Source: Polaribacter batillariae
Lineage (GTDB): Bacteria > Bacteroidota > Bacteroidia > Flavobacteriales > Flavobacteriaceae
Direction of reading: 5' to 3'
NCBI RefSeq assembly: GCF_017498485.1
Contig: NZ_CP071795.1
Coordinates: forward strand, 248,001 to 312,000
DNA: 64,000 bases
The stretch's first letter is position 1, and every line of letters begins with the position of its first letter. Position numbers and translations under genes: made by a program. This document shows, piece after piece, positions 20,104 to 27,575 of this stretch. A model generated the notes under the pieces. That model saw only the letters and a program-made list of their open reading frames with translations, did no database searches and was not told the DNA's origin.

Positions 20104-21188
20104 CCTAGATTCAAATGCTAGTGCAAGTTTTTGATAGGATTTTCCTACGGGTTTTACCCCGTTAGGAAAAGTCCAAAAAAAGTCAAAGATTTGTGATATG
20201 AACTACAAACAATTAACTTTCGAACAAAGGTACTCAATAGAATTAATGCTTAAGGCAAAAATTAGTAAAAAAGAGATTATTAAATCACTTTGTATTAATG
20301 AAAGTACTTTTTATAGAGAATTGAAAAGGAACTCAAAACCTAGGACTTATAGTGCTAAACACGCACAAAAATTAGCTGATGAGCGTAAAAAAGAAGGCCA
20401 TTATAAGACTATTTTTTCAACGGAAATGAAAAAAATAATCAAAGAAAAAATGATTAAATTTCAATGGTCTCCAGAACAGATAGTTGGTTGGTGTAAACTT
20501 AAAGCAATACAGATGGTCTCTCACGAGCGAATTTACCAATATGTTTGGCAAGATAAAAGACAAGGAGGATTGCTTTATAAAGAACTACGAACAGGTCAAA
20601 AAAAATATAAAAAAAGGTATGGAAGTAAATCCAATAGAGGACAAATACCCGATAAAGTGTCTATAGAAAAACGTCCAAAAATTGTAGAACTCAAAGAAAG
20701 AGTAGGTGATTTAGAATCTGATTTAATTATAGGAAAAGACCATAAAGGAGCTTTATTAACCATTGTAGATCGCTATTCTAGTTTTTTATGGATTGAAAAT
20801 GTGACAGGAAAAAAAGCAGATATGATTACAAAAATGACTATAAACACTTTAGCACCACATAAAAAATGGGTTCGAACAATTACCAATGATAATGGAAAAG
20901 AGTTTGCAGGACATAAAAAAATAGCAGAAAAATTAAATTGTGATGTCTATTTTGCTCACCCTTATAGCTCTTGGGAACGTGGACTTAACGAGTATACGAA
21001 CAAACTTATCAGACAATATTTCCCAAAAAATGAACACTTGGATAATGTCAAACAAAAGGATATTTTTGAAACGGTAAACAAACTCAATAATAGACCAAGA
21101 AAAAAGTTAGGATACAGAACCCCTAAAGAGGTTTTTTATCAATTTATTAACCAAAATCAAAAACTTGCACTTGGTACTTGAATCTACG
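20104..21188 (+). mobile_element. IS30-family insertion sequence, copy B (1085 bp)
   Basis: It has the same ends as copy A (CCTAGATTC... and ...GAATCTACG) in the opposite orientation. The 3-bp target duplication AAA is at 20101-20103 and 21189-21191. A hairpin at 20140-20170 lies between the left end and the transposase. It is inserted on the left side of the toxin-antitoxin unit. Confidence 0.93.
20198..21181 (+). CDS. IS30-family transposase
   Basis: This 327-residue protein is identical to the transposases at 12964 and 26062. It has the N-terminal HTH and the DDE core (GDLESDL, TNDNGKEF, ERGLNEYTN). It is complete and ends 7 bp before the right end of the element. Confidence 0.95.
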   Translation: MNYKQLTFEQRYSIELMLKAKISKKEIIKSLCINESTFYRELKRNSKPRTYSAKHAQKLADERKKEGHYKTIFSTEMKKIIKEKMIKFQWSPEQIVGWCKLKAIQMVSHERIYQYVWQDKRQGGLLYKELRTGQKKYKKRYGSKSNRGQIPDKVSIEKRPKIVELKERVGDLESDLIIGKDHKGALLTIVDRYSSFLWIENVTGKKADMITKMTINTLAPHKKWVRTITNDNGKEFAGHKKIAEKLNCDVYFAHPYSSWERGLNEYTNKLIRQYFPKNEHLDNVKQKDIFETVNKLNNRPRKKLGYRTPKEVFYQFINQNQKLALGT

Positions 21189-21337
21189 AAACCTTTAAAA
21201 GTTGCTTAAACTGTTCTGAAATAATTTAAATTTCTTATATTTAACAACAAATGGTGGTTTTGAGACAGACTGACGTTGTGCAACATTAGGAATAACGACC
21301 AATTATTCGGATATTTATAAAATAAATTTAAATAAAA

Positions 21338-21580
21338 ATGGCAACAGTAGATAATATACGAAACGGATTGATTGACAAAATACTATCGATTAAAAACAAA
21401 GACTTTTTAGTGGCTCTTGACAAAATAATTACATCGAGTTCATCTGAATCTGAAATAGTTGAACTGACCAAAGAACAGAAATTGATGCTGGAAATGAGTG
21501 AACGAGATATAAAAGATGGTAAACTAATTTCTCAAGAAGCAATGAATAAAAGGAATTTGGAATGGCTAAACGCAATGTAA
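21338..21580 (+). CDS. Antitoxin of a type II toxin-antitoxin pair
   Basis: An 80-residue acidic-tailed protein, MATVDNIRNGLIDKILSIKN, then ELTKEQKLMLEMSERDIKDG, with a C-terminal amphipathic region and the ending LEWLNAM. It is of the type found upstream of RelE/ParE toxins in Bacteroidota. No classical HTH is apparent, so autoregulation may need the toxin complex. Its 3' end overlaps the toxin gene by 19 bp, typical of a coupled pair. It lies in cassette-like unit 1. Confidence 0.75.
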   Translation: MATVDNIRNGLIDKILSIKNKDFLVALDKIITSSSSESEIVELTKEQKLMLEMSERDIKDGKLISQEAMNKRNLEWLNAM

Positions 21581-21876
21581 TTTGGACACGAACAGCTGAC
21601 ATTCAGTTCGTGGGAATTTTAGAATATTGGGTTAAAAAAAACAAATCAAATAGATACTCTAAAAAACTTTTAAAGCTAGTTTCGGAAAGAACAAAACAAA
21701 TAGCCGAAAAACCTCTTATTTACAAAGCTACAGATTTCAAAGATACAAGAGTTGCTTCATTAGGTAATTTTAGTATTTACTATAAATTTAATGACACAGA
21801 AATTATCATCACAGCTTTTTGGGACAATAGACAAAATTCGAAAAAACTTTTGAAAATATTGGAAAACAAAAAATAA
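21562..21876 (+). CDS. RelE/ParE-family toxin
   Basis: This 104-residue basic protein has the RelE/ParE fold pattern: WTRTADIQFVGILEYWVKKN (helical hairpin), ERTKQIAEKPLIY, then the strand region DTRVASLGNFSIYYKF with IIITAFWDNRQNSKKL at the end. RelE members cleave mRNA on the ribosome and ParE members inhibit gyrase. Which applies here cannot be told from sequence alone. It is translationally coupled to the antitoxin, and its stop is directly followed by the attC-like core GTTGCACAAC. Confidence 0.85.
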   Translation: MAKRNVIWTRTADIQFVGILEYWVKKNKSNRYSKKLLKLVSERTKQIAEKPLIYKATDFKDTRVASLGNFSIYYKFNDTEIIITAFWDNRQNSKKLLKILENKK

Positions 21877-21920
21877 CGTTGCACAACAAAGTACTGTGGT
21901 AAAAAACAAGTAAAAACTCA

Positions 21921-22892
21921 TTAATTTTTTACGAAAGTACTTTTATAATTTCCATCATATATTAATCCTGATTTTGCTATTGCAAAGACCTGTTTTAGTA
22001 GTTTATTACAGACTGCGATTAAGGCTAATTTTTTGCTCTTTCCCTTGGCTACGATTCGTTGATAAAGATCTCGACAAGCCTTGTTGTATTTGCATGCATT
22101 AAAACTACACATAAACAATAAATTTCTTAGTTTTTGATTCCCTATTTTACTTATTCTCGATCGTCCTTTTACACTACTACCACTTTGTCTAATTGTTGGC
22201 GTTAGACCTGCATAACTACACAATTCACTACCACTCGTAAAACGCTCAAATCCATCGGTTAAAACTACTAACATTAAAGAGGTTTTGGGACCAATGCCTG
22301 GGATGCTTTTTAAACGTGTTAAAACATCGTTATGAACTTCTTTTACTAAAATTAATAGGTCTTCTTCTATCGTTTTTATTTCTTTCTCAACATGTTTTAA
22401 ACTGCGTTTTAAAGACCTCACAACAGATTTACTTGGTGTACCTAAAACGGCTTCGCCATGTAATTTATTTTTCAGCATAGTGCTCTGCTTTGTATATGCT
22501 GAAAGGGTTCTTGTCATTTGTAAACATTCCAGCTGATGTTTAGAATTGCCTTTCCACAACTTTAATTTAACCTGCTTTGCATACTCACAAATTAGTTTAG
22601 AATCGCTCTTATCTGTCTTTATTTTAGACAATTTCATTTGAATAAAACGTTTTACCGATAATGGATTTTCTACCGATAATTTAAAACCTTTTTCTTGTAA
22701 ATAATAGGCTAATTGGTAATGATAATAACCGGTAGCTTCCATCACGCAATGACTCTTTAAATCTAATAATTTTACAAACTTTTTAAAGCCTGTTAAATTG
22801 TTTTTAAACTGGTAATAATTGCCATCTGAATCTGTGACATCAAAAAATAAATGACTGATGTCTATTCCAAAATATTTAATATCTTTATTCAT
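21921..22892 (-). CDS. IS110-family transposase (DEDD)
   Basis: The 323-residue protein has an N-terminal RuvC-like DEDD domain (D11 in YFGIDIS, E52 in VMEATG, D94 and D97 in KTDKSDSKL) and a C-terminal Transposase_20 domain (GIGPKTSLMLVVLTDGFERF, then the catalytic-serine region around TPTIRQSGSSVKG). Family members use a bridge RNA to choose target and donor, and lack inverted repeats. The length is normal and the gene looks intact. The element lies in the spacer between cassette-like units 1 and 2. Confidence 0.93.
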   Translation of the reverse strand: MNKDIKYFGIDISHLFFDVTDSDGNYYQFKNNLTGFKKFVKLLDLKSHCVMEATGYYHYQLAYYLQEKGFKLSVENPLSVKRFIQMKLSKIKTDKSDSKLICEYAKQVKLKLWKGNSKHQLECLQMTRTLSAYTKQSTMLKNKLHGEAVLGTPSKSVVRSLKRSLKHVEKEIKTIEEDLLILVKEVHNDVLTRLKSIPGIGPKTSLMLVVLTDGFERFTSGSELCSYAGLTPTIRQSGSSVKGRSRISKIGNQKLRNLLFMCSFNACKYNKACRDLYQRIVAKGKSKKLALIAVCNKLLKQVFAIAKSGLIYDGNYKSTFVKN

Positions 22893-23100
22893 AAATAAAT
22901 GTTTTTACGAAAGGACATACTACGCGAGTTTCAACGACTTAAAAGCGAGGTCTAAAAGCCTCATAGAACTGTACGAAATCTGTGTAGAAAAGAGAGGGGA
23001 TTTTCAATGTTGACGAAGTCTATGCTTCTGCGTATATATTAACCTTATTCCTCTCTTTTGTCTTTTCTTAATTATGTTCAAATTTAATGAATTACAAACT
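22893..23100 (-). ncRNA. Candidate IS110 bridge RNA region
   Basis: This non-coding stretch lies directly upstream of the IS110 transposase, where IS110-group elements encode their bridge RNA. It contains a 10-bp perfect stem AAAAGAGAGG (22988-22997) / CCTCTCTTTT (23050-23059) enclosing 52 nt, with a smaller inner GAAG/CTTC stem. This stem-with-large-internal-loop layout is what target-binding or donor-binding loops look like. The limits are not defined by sequence. Confidence 0.5.
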
Positions 23101-23139
23101 TAAGACGTGTAAAAAAATTGCTGGTAAAAGCCTATTTAC

Positions 23140-23230
23140 GAAAGTCCTCGCGGACTTTCTATCTGTGATTTATTTGCTAACTTTAGTGCTTAAAACACGC
23201 AACTAATCTTATACAAACACGTTGGCATTA
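23140..23230 (+). repeat. attC-like spacer, right half (before unit 2)
   Basis: It consists of a hairpin GAAAGTCC-TCGC-GGACTTTC (23140-23159), then TTTGCTAACTTTAGTGCTTA, CACGCAACT, CTTATACAAACACGTTGGCA. The same block recurs before unit 3 (25201-25274) with few changes. TTATAC is an L'-like element and GTTGGCA an R'-like element. The left half of this site was probably displaced by the IS110 element. Confidence 0.6.
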
Positions 23231-23406
23231 ATTCGCACATCAGAATAAATAAGCTTTCTATTACAATAAAGTAATACTAGTCTGAAAATAAAAAAACTAT
23301 CCAATCACCCATAAACAATACATTGACAAATTAATGTCGTATAAATGACGTACAAAAAACGTGGCAATAACTAGACTTTGACGGCACATTAAAATAACTT
23401 AAGCTA

Positions 23407-23414
23407 TATATTTG
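23407..23414 (+). promoter_or_regulatory. Candidate TAnnTTTG promoter box of the XRE/TlpA unit
   Basis: TATATTTG at 23407-23414 lies 22 bp upstream of the ATG. A TTG at 23378-23380 is 26 bp further upstream, which is longer than the usual spacing. The unit therefore seems to carry its own promoter. Confidence 0.4.
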
Positions 23415-23436
23415 AAAAATTAAAAATAACTTCTAA

Positions 23437-23865
23437 ATGAGAAAAATAGAATTTTCTAATGCTGTTAAGAAAATTAGAACAGAAAAAGGCTTATCACAAG
23501 AGGATTTATCTGGAAAATCTGAATTAAGCTTAAGAACAATTCAACGATTAGAAAATGGTAAAAGTGAACCACGTGGAGACACATTAAAAAGGTTGACAAA
23601 TGCTTTAGAGTTACCTGCTAATTATTTTAACAGTATTTTGTTTGAGAATAAAAGCAATAAAAAATCATTCAAAATCCCATGGTTCATATTAGGTTTTCTA
23701 ATTATCGGTGGTTCTGCTGGTTTTATTTTAAGCTTAATTCTAGCTAGCACAGGAATTATACCCTATAATGAATTCAGTTTACCATTTGTTATTGCAATTG
23801 CAATATTTTTTACTGGAATTGGTGTTATAACTGGAAACATTATAGAAAAGAAATATGGAAAATAA
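23437..23865 (+). CDS. XRE-family regulator with two membrane segments
   Basis: The 142-residue protein has an N-terminal Cro/C1 HTH (about residues 6-62, VKKIRTEKGLSQEDLSGKSE, then LSLRTIQRLENGKSEPRG). Two hydrophobic segments follow (about 78-102, WFILGFLIIGGSAGFILSLI, and about 112-135). Membrane-tethered HTH proteins of this kind are frequent in Bacteroidota accessory regions, and the tail may hold the regulator at the membrane until a signal arrives. The downstream gene starts 37 bp after the stop. The target is unknown and could be its own promoter. Confidence 0.85.
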   Translation: MRKIEFSNAVKKIRTEKGLSQEDLSGKSELSLRTIQRLENGKSEPRGDTLKRLTNALELPANYFNSILFENKSNKKSFKIPWFILGFLIIGGSAGFILSLILASTGIIPYNEFSLPFVIAIAIFFTGIGVITGNIIEKKYGK

Positions 23866-23902
23866 TCACCTTTTATATTTAAAAACACCAAAATTATCAA
23901 TA

Positions 23903-25072
23903 ATGAAATATATTAAGACTTTTGCTTTAATCTTTTTTTGTATCTCTTTTACATCTTGTATTCAAAAAAATAACCTATCTGCTGAAATTGTCGGACTTGG
24001 AAATGACACTATTTATATAGAAAGCTATAAAATTTCAAATATTGAAGAAGACCCTATTATTGACACTATTTATTCTAAAAACGGAAAATTCTTCTATGAC
24101 TTACCAGTAAAAGAAGCTATTATAAGTATAGTAACGCCAAGAAAAGCAGAATATACCCGATTAGATAAAAGTCCATATAGACCACTTGAAAAATCAATAC
24201 TTCTAATATTAAAACCAGAAGATAGAATTTCAGTAAAAGGAAAGCTTGAAAAACTGAATCTTAAATATCAAGCAAAAGGTTCAGAAATTAATGAAGAATA
24301 TAGTGATAATAGAAATGAGTATGTTGCTTCTCTAATAGAAAAATCAAAAATTGAATTAGAAATAGACTCGTTAATGTTTAATAATGGAGACAGGGAAACA
24401 ATTAATGCTCTTTTTAAAAAGCGTAAAGAATACTCTATAATAGCAAGCAATTTTCAATTAAATTATATCAATAATAATTTAGACAAAAACCTTTCTGCCT
24501 ACTATTTATCAAGACAACCATTAGATACCATAGGGAAATATTTAAAAAAATTAGACAAGTTTGTAAAAGAAGGTACATTTGAGAATCTTTTAAAATTTCA
24601 ATTTACTAGATTTCAAAAATATACAAAAGTCAGAGAGGCTGAATCAAGAATTAAATTAGGAGGAAAAGCACCTGAATTTTCCTTAAAATCTATAAACGAA
24701 GAACATTATTCAGTAGACTTTTCAAAAAACAAATTTACTATACTCGATTTCTGGGGTAGTTGGTGTGCACCTTGTATTTCTGGATTTCCAAAAATGAAAA
24801 AACATTTTGAAAAATACAAAAACCGAATTGAGTTTATTGGCATAGCTTGTAATGACACAGAAACAAAATGGAGAAATGCGGTTAATGAACACGAATTAAA
24901 ATGGAAAAACCTTTTCAATGACAATGAAATTGACAAAGATGTTTCTGTTAAATATGCTATAAAAGGTTATCCAACAAAAATAATAATAAATTCAAGTGGA
25001 ATCATAGAAGGAATATTTAATGGAGAAGGAGAATATTTCTATAATAGACTAGATGAATTAATGAAAAATTAA
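23903..25072 (+). CDS. TlpA-family thioredoxin-like lipoprotein with DUF4369-like domain
   Basis: I chose the ATG at 23903 because it starts a lipoprotein signal peptide (MKYIKTFALIFFCISFTSC). The longer frame from 23855 would bury that. The N-terminal half resembles DUF4369 (about 25-130), a helical linker follows, and the C-terminal thioredoxin-like domain (about 255-389) has the redox motif WCAPC and the cis-Pro loop GYPTKI. Such proteins sit on the outer face of a membrane and reduce or isomerise disulfides. The pairing with a membrane XRE protein in one cassette-like unit is unusual. Confidence 0.85.
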   Translation: MKYIKTFALIFFCISFTSCIQKNNLSAEIVGLGNDTIYIESYKISNIEEDPIIDTIYSKNGKFFYDLPVKEAIISIVTPRKAEYTRLDKSPYRPLEKSILLILKPEDRISVKGKLEKLNLKYQAKGSEINEEYSDNRNEYVASLIEKSKIELEIDSLMFNNGDRETINALFKKRKEYSIIASNFQLNYINNNLDKNLSAYYLSRQPLDTIGKYLKKLDKFVKEGTFENLLKFQFTRFQKYTKVREAESRIKLGGKAPEFSLKSINEEHYSVDFSKNKFTILDFWGSWCAPCISGFPKMKKHFEKYKNRIEFIGIACNDTETKWRNAVNEHELKWKNLFNDNEIDKDVSVKYAIKGYPTKIIINSSGIIEGIFNGEGEYFYNRLDELMKN

Positions 25073-25077
25073 AAAAC

Positions 25078-25274
25078 TAATGCCAACACAGTATAAAATT
25101 AATTGCTCGGTTCTACCCTACTTAAGAAAATCCTTCCGAATTTTCTATCTGTGATTTTTTTATAAATTTGTCTAAACTTTTGGGTGCACATCACTTTTTT
25201 TTCTATCAGTGATATATTTGCTAACTTTAGTACTTAAATCACGCAACTTTCTTTACACAAACACGTTAGCCATA
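25078..25274 (+). repeat. attC-like site between units 2 and 3
   Basis: The complete spacer reads R'' TGCCAAC, L''-like GTATAA (25091-25096), hairpin AGAAAAT / ATTTTCT (25125-25131, 25140-25146), then the block TTTGCTAACTTTAGTACTTA, CACGCAACTTTC, L'-like TTACAC and R' GTTAGCC (25265-25271). The order R''-L''-hairpin-L'-R' is that of integron attC sites. TATATTTG at 25213-25220 could act as a promoter box for unit 3. Confidence 0.6.
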
Positions 25275-25869
25275 ATATGAAGGAAATTATAGTTTTATTA
25301 ATGATTTTTAGTTTAGGAAATTTAGTTAGTCAAGATTTAAATTGCCTTAAACCTGAATTCTATGACTATGATTTTGATATTATTGAAGTTAGAAGTGAGA
25401 AAGATTCAATTTTTGAAACTACTCAATTCAAATCTGATTCTTTAAAATTATATGTTGAAAGAAAATCTATTTTAAAATTTCCAAAATGGTCTAGTTACAA
25501 AAGAAAAGGAATTAAATCTGGTTTTAAAATTGTCTTATTGAATAATACTAATAATGATTTAAACTTATTCAATATGGATGGTAGAATTATTATGAGAAGA
25601 CAAGTTTTTTATAAAAATAAATGGAGGAATCTTAAAAGATATAAAGATACTGAACGATTTTATTGTGGAAATAGCTTTTTTAGAAAACGCACAATCAAAT
25701 CAAAACAGATTTTAACATTTATAGCTCCCTGTATATTTGGGAATAAAAAAGCTAAGTTTAGATTTATACTTGGAAGAAATTATAAGAATAACAATCTTGC
25801 TATTTGTTCTAATGAATTTGAAGGATTTATTGATGAAAAATTGATTGAAATGTAAATACTATGGCTAAC
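25265..25869. repeat. Cassette-like unit 3, bracketed by a 10-bp inverted repeat
   Basis: GTTAGCCATA (25265-25274) and its exact reverse complement TATGGCTAAC (25860-25869) bracket a single gene, 2 bp before its ATG and 4 bp after its stop. Confidence 0.6.
25277..25855 (+). CDS. Hypothetical secreted protein of cassette-like unit 3
   Basis: I do not recognise this 192-residue protein. It begins with a signal peptide (MKEIIVLLMIFSLGNLVSQ), so it is probably periplasmic or surface exposed. The mature part is basic with a predicted mixed beta structure, for example GIKSGFKIVLLNNTNNDLNL followed by MDGRIIMRRQVFYKNKW. Four cysteines are visible in the mature part (near residues 23, 124, 147 and 177). 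It fills the whole unit with almost no leader, as in integron cassettes, and may be transcribed from the spacer upstream. Confidence 0.6.
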   Translation: MKEIIVLLMIFSLGNLVSQDLNCLKPEFYDYDFDIIEVRSEKDSIFETTQFKSDSLKLYVERKSILKFPKWSSYKRKGIKSGFKIVLLNNTNNDLNLFNMDGRIIMRRQVFYKNKWRNLKRYKDTERFYCGNSFFRKRTIKSKQILTFIAPCIFGNKKAKFRFILGRNYKNNNLAICSNEFEGFIDEKLIEM

Positions 25870-25967
25870 ACTGTATAAACTTTATTGCTGCTAAATTTTT
25901 CCTTCGGAAAAATACGCAGACACAAAGTTGTTTAATAATTTGCTTATTTTTAGCATAATAAAAACGC
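25860..25967 (+). repeat. attC-like spacer after unit 3, interrupted by IS30 copy C
   Basis: R'' GGCTAAC, L''-like GTATAA (25873-25878) and a hairpin ATTTTTCC-TTC-GGAAAAAT (25895-25913) are followed by a degenerate TTTGCTTATTTTTAG and AAAACGC. The IS30 element then interrupts it. The spacer resumes at 27053 as CGCAACAAAGCTTATAC and AAAACGTC. One CGC is the target duplication. Confidence 0.6.
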
Positions 25968-27052
25968 CCTAGATTCAAATGCTAGTGCAAGTTTTTGATA
26001 GGATTTTCCTACGGGTTTTACCCCGTTAGGAAAAGTCCAAAAAAAGTCAAAGATTTGTGATATGAACTACAAACAATTAACTTTCGAACAAAGGTACTCA
26101 ATAGAATTAATGCTTAAGGCAAAAATTAGTAAAAAAGAGATTATTAAATCACTTTGTATTAATGAAAGTACTTTTTATAGAGAATTGAAAAGGAACTCAA
26201 AACCTAGGACTTATAGTGCTAAACACGCACAAAAATTAGCTGATGAGCGTAAAAAAGAAGGCCATTATAAGACTATTTTTTCAACGGAAATGAAAAAAAT
26301 AATCAAAGAAAAAATGATTAAATTTCAATGGTCTCCAGAACAGATAGTTGGTTGGTGTAAACTTAAAGCAATACAGATGGTCTCTCACGAGCGAATTTAC
26401 CAATATGTTTGGCAAGATAAAAGACAAGGAGGATTGCTTTATAAAGAACTACGAACAGGTCAAAAAAAATATAAAAAAAGGTATGGAAGTAAATCCAATA
26501 GAGGACAAATACCCGATAAAGTGTCTATAGAAAAACGTCCAAAAATTGTAGAACTCAAAGAAAGAGTAGGTGATTTAGAATCTGATTTAATTATAGGAAA
26601 AGACCATAAAGGAGCTTTATTAACCATTGTAGATCGCTATTCTAGTTTTTTATGGATTGAAAATGTGACAGGAAAAAAAGCAGATATGATTACAAAAATG
26701 ACTATAAACACTTTAGCACCACATAAAAAATGGGTTCGAACAATTACCAATGATAATGGAAAAGAGTTTGCAGGACATAAAAAAATAGCAGAAAAATTAA
26801 ATTGTGATGTCTATTTTGCTCACCCTTATAGCTCTTGGGAACGTGGACTTAACGAGTATACGAACAAACTTATCAGACAATATTTCCCAAAAAATGAACA
26901 CTTGGATAATGTCAAACAAAAGGATATTTTTGAAACGGTAAACAAACTCAATAATAGACCAAGAAAAAAGTTAGGATACAGAACCCCTAAAGAGGTTTTT
27001 TATCAATTTATTAACCAAAATCAAAAACTTGCACTTGGTACTTGAATCTACG
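25968..27052 (+). mobile_element. IS30-family insertion sequence, copy C (1085 bp)
   Basis: Same ends and length as copies A and B. The 3-bp target duplication CGC is at 25965-25967 and 27053-27055. It lies inside the attC-like spacer that follows unit 3. Confidence 0.93.
26062..27045 (+). CDS. IS30-family transposase
   Basis: The third identical 327-residue copy, with the HTH and the DDE core of the family. It is intact. Confidence 0.95.
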   Translation: MNYKQLTFEQRYSIELMLKAKISKKEIIKSLCINESTFYRELKRNSKPRTYSAKHAQKLADERKKEGHYKTIFSTEMKKIIKEKMIKFQWSPEQIVGWCKLKAIQMVSHERIYQYVWQDKRQGGLLYKELRTGQKKYKKRYGSKSNRGQIPDKVSIEKRPKIVELKERVGDLESDLIIGKDHKGALLTIVDRYSSFLWIENVTGKKADMITKMTINTLAPHKKWVRTITNDNGKEFAGHKKIAEKLNCDVYFAHPYSSWERGLNEYTNKLIRQYFPKNEHLDNVKQKDIFETVNKLNNRPRKKLGYRTPKEVFYQFINQNQKLALGT

Positions 27053-27141
27053 CGCAACAAAGCTTATACTAAAACGTCAGACTGTCTAAAAACTTTCATT
27101 AATTTTATTGGTAAAAAAGTAAAAATTTCATATCTTTAAGT

Positions 27142-27375
27142 ATGGAATATATCGCACGAACCCCTCGTAATCAACTCGGATTTTTCCCCACCGCCTTGGA
27201 CCACATGATCGATAAGGATAACAGCGTTCGAGCCATTGACATTTTTGTAGATAGCTTGGATTTATCCCAGTTTGATTTGACCAAGAATGCCCAAACGGGA
27301 AGGCCTTCTTACAACCCCGCCGATTTACTCAAACTCTTCATCTATGGCTACATGAACCGCATGCGCTTCTTGTAA
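27142..27375 (+). pseudogene. N-terminal fragment of an IS1182/IS5-like (DUF772) transposase
   Basis: The first ~73 residues read MEYIARTPRNQLGFFPTALD, then GRPSYNPADLLKLFIYGYMN, the typical start of DUF772-type transposases. Homology ends at about 27367, the frame then reaches a stop, and no DDE part follows. The fragment is visibly richer in G and C than its neighbours (for example CCCCACCGCCTTGGACCAC), which suggests a foreign source. Its 3' break abuts the truncated lipoprotein gene on the other strand. Confidence 0.75.
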
Positions 27376-27492
27376 ATCTGAATTAGGGGTTATTTCTTCT
27401 GTTTTTTCGCAATTCCATAATACTAAGGAAATTCCAAAGAAAAATACCCCTATTTTTAAAAGTTTAGTTAATTTGTTTTTTTTCATTTTCAT
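27325..27492 (-). pseudogene. 5' fragment of a lipoprotein gene, broken by the transposase fragment
   Basis: From the ATG at 27492 the frame gives MKMKKNKLTKLLKIGVFFFG and then ISLVLWNCEKTEEITPN. This is a lipoprotein signal peptide with lipobox LWNC and about 15 mature residues. It then runs into the antisense of the IS1182-like fragment at about 27367 and stops at 27325. The native protein cannot be identified. Two tandem palindromes lie 84-120 bp upstream of its start. Confidence 0.6.
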
Positions 27493-27575
27493 AAATTTAG
27501 TGATTATTTGTTTTCAACAAACATAAAGCATAAAAAAGTACTTGTCAATCCCTGAAGACCGTATATTTTTTGCCT

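Larger units (their letters stand above)
21275..21887. repeat. Cassette-like unit 1 (toxin-antitoxin), bracketed by a 10-bp inverted repeat
   Basis: GTTGTGCAAC (21275-21284) upstream of the antitoxin and its exact reverse complement GTTGCACAAC (21878-21887), directly after the toxin stop, bracket the pair. The right copy reads R''-like GCACAAC. The pattern repeats with different sequence around three other units in the window (23221-25087, 25265-25869, 54024-54653), as expected for integron cassettes with a 1R/2R core pair. Confidence 0.6.
23221..25087. repeat. Cassette-like unit 2 (XRE + TlpA), bracketed by a 10-bp inverted repeat
   Basis: GTTGGCATTA (23221-23230) and its exact reverse complement TAATGCCAAC (25078-25087) bracket the two-gene unit. 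The right copy falls 3 bp after the stop of the TlpA-like gene. Confidence 0.6.

Noticed and set aside
20484..20666. 60-codon ORF inside each IS30 transposase gene (also at 13479 and 26348)
   Set aside because: Out-of-frame shadow of the transposase with no homology signal.
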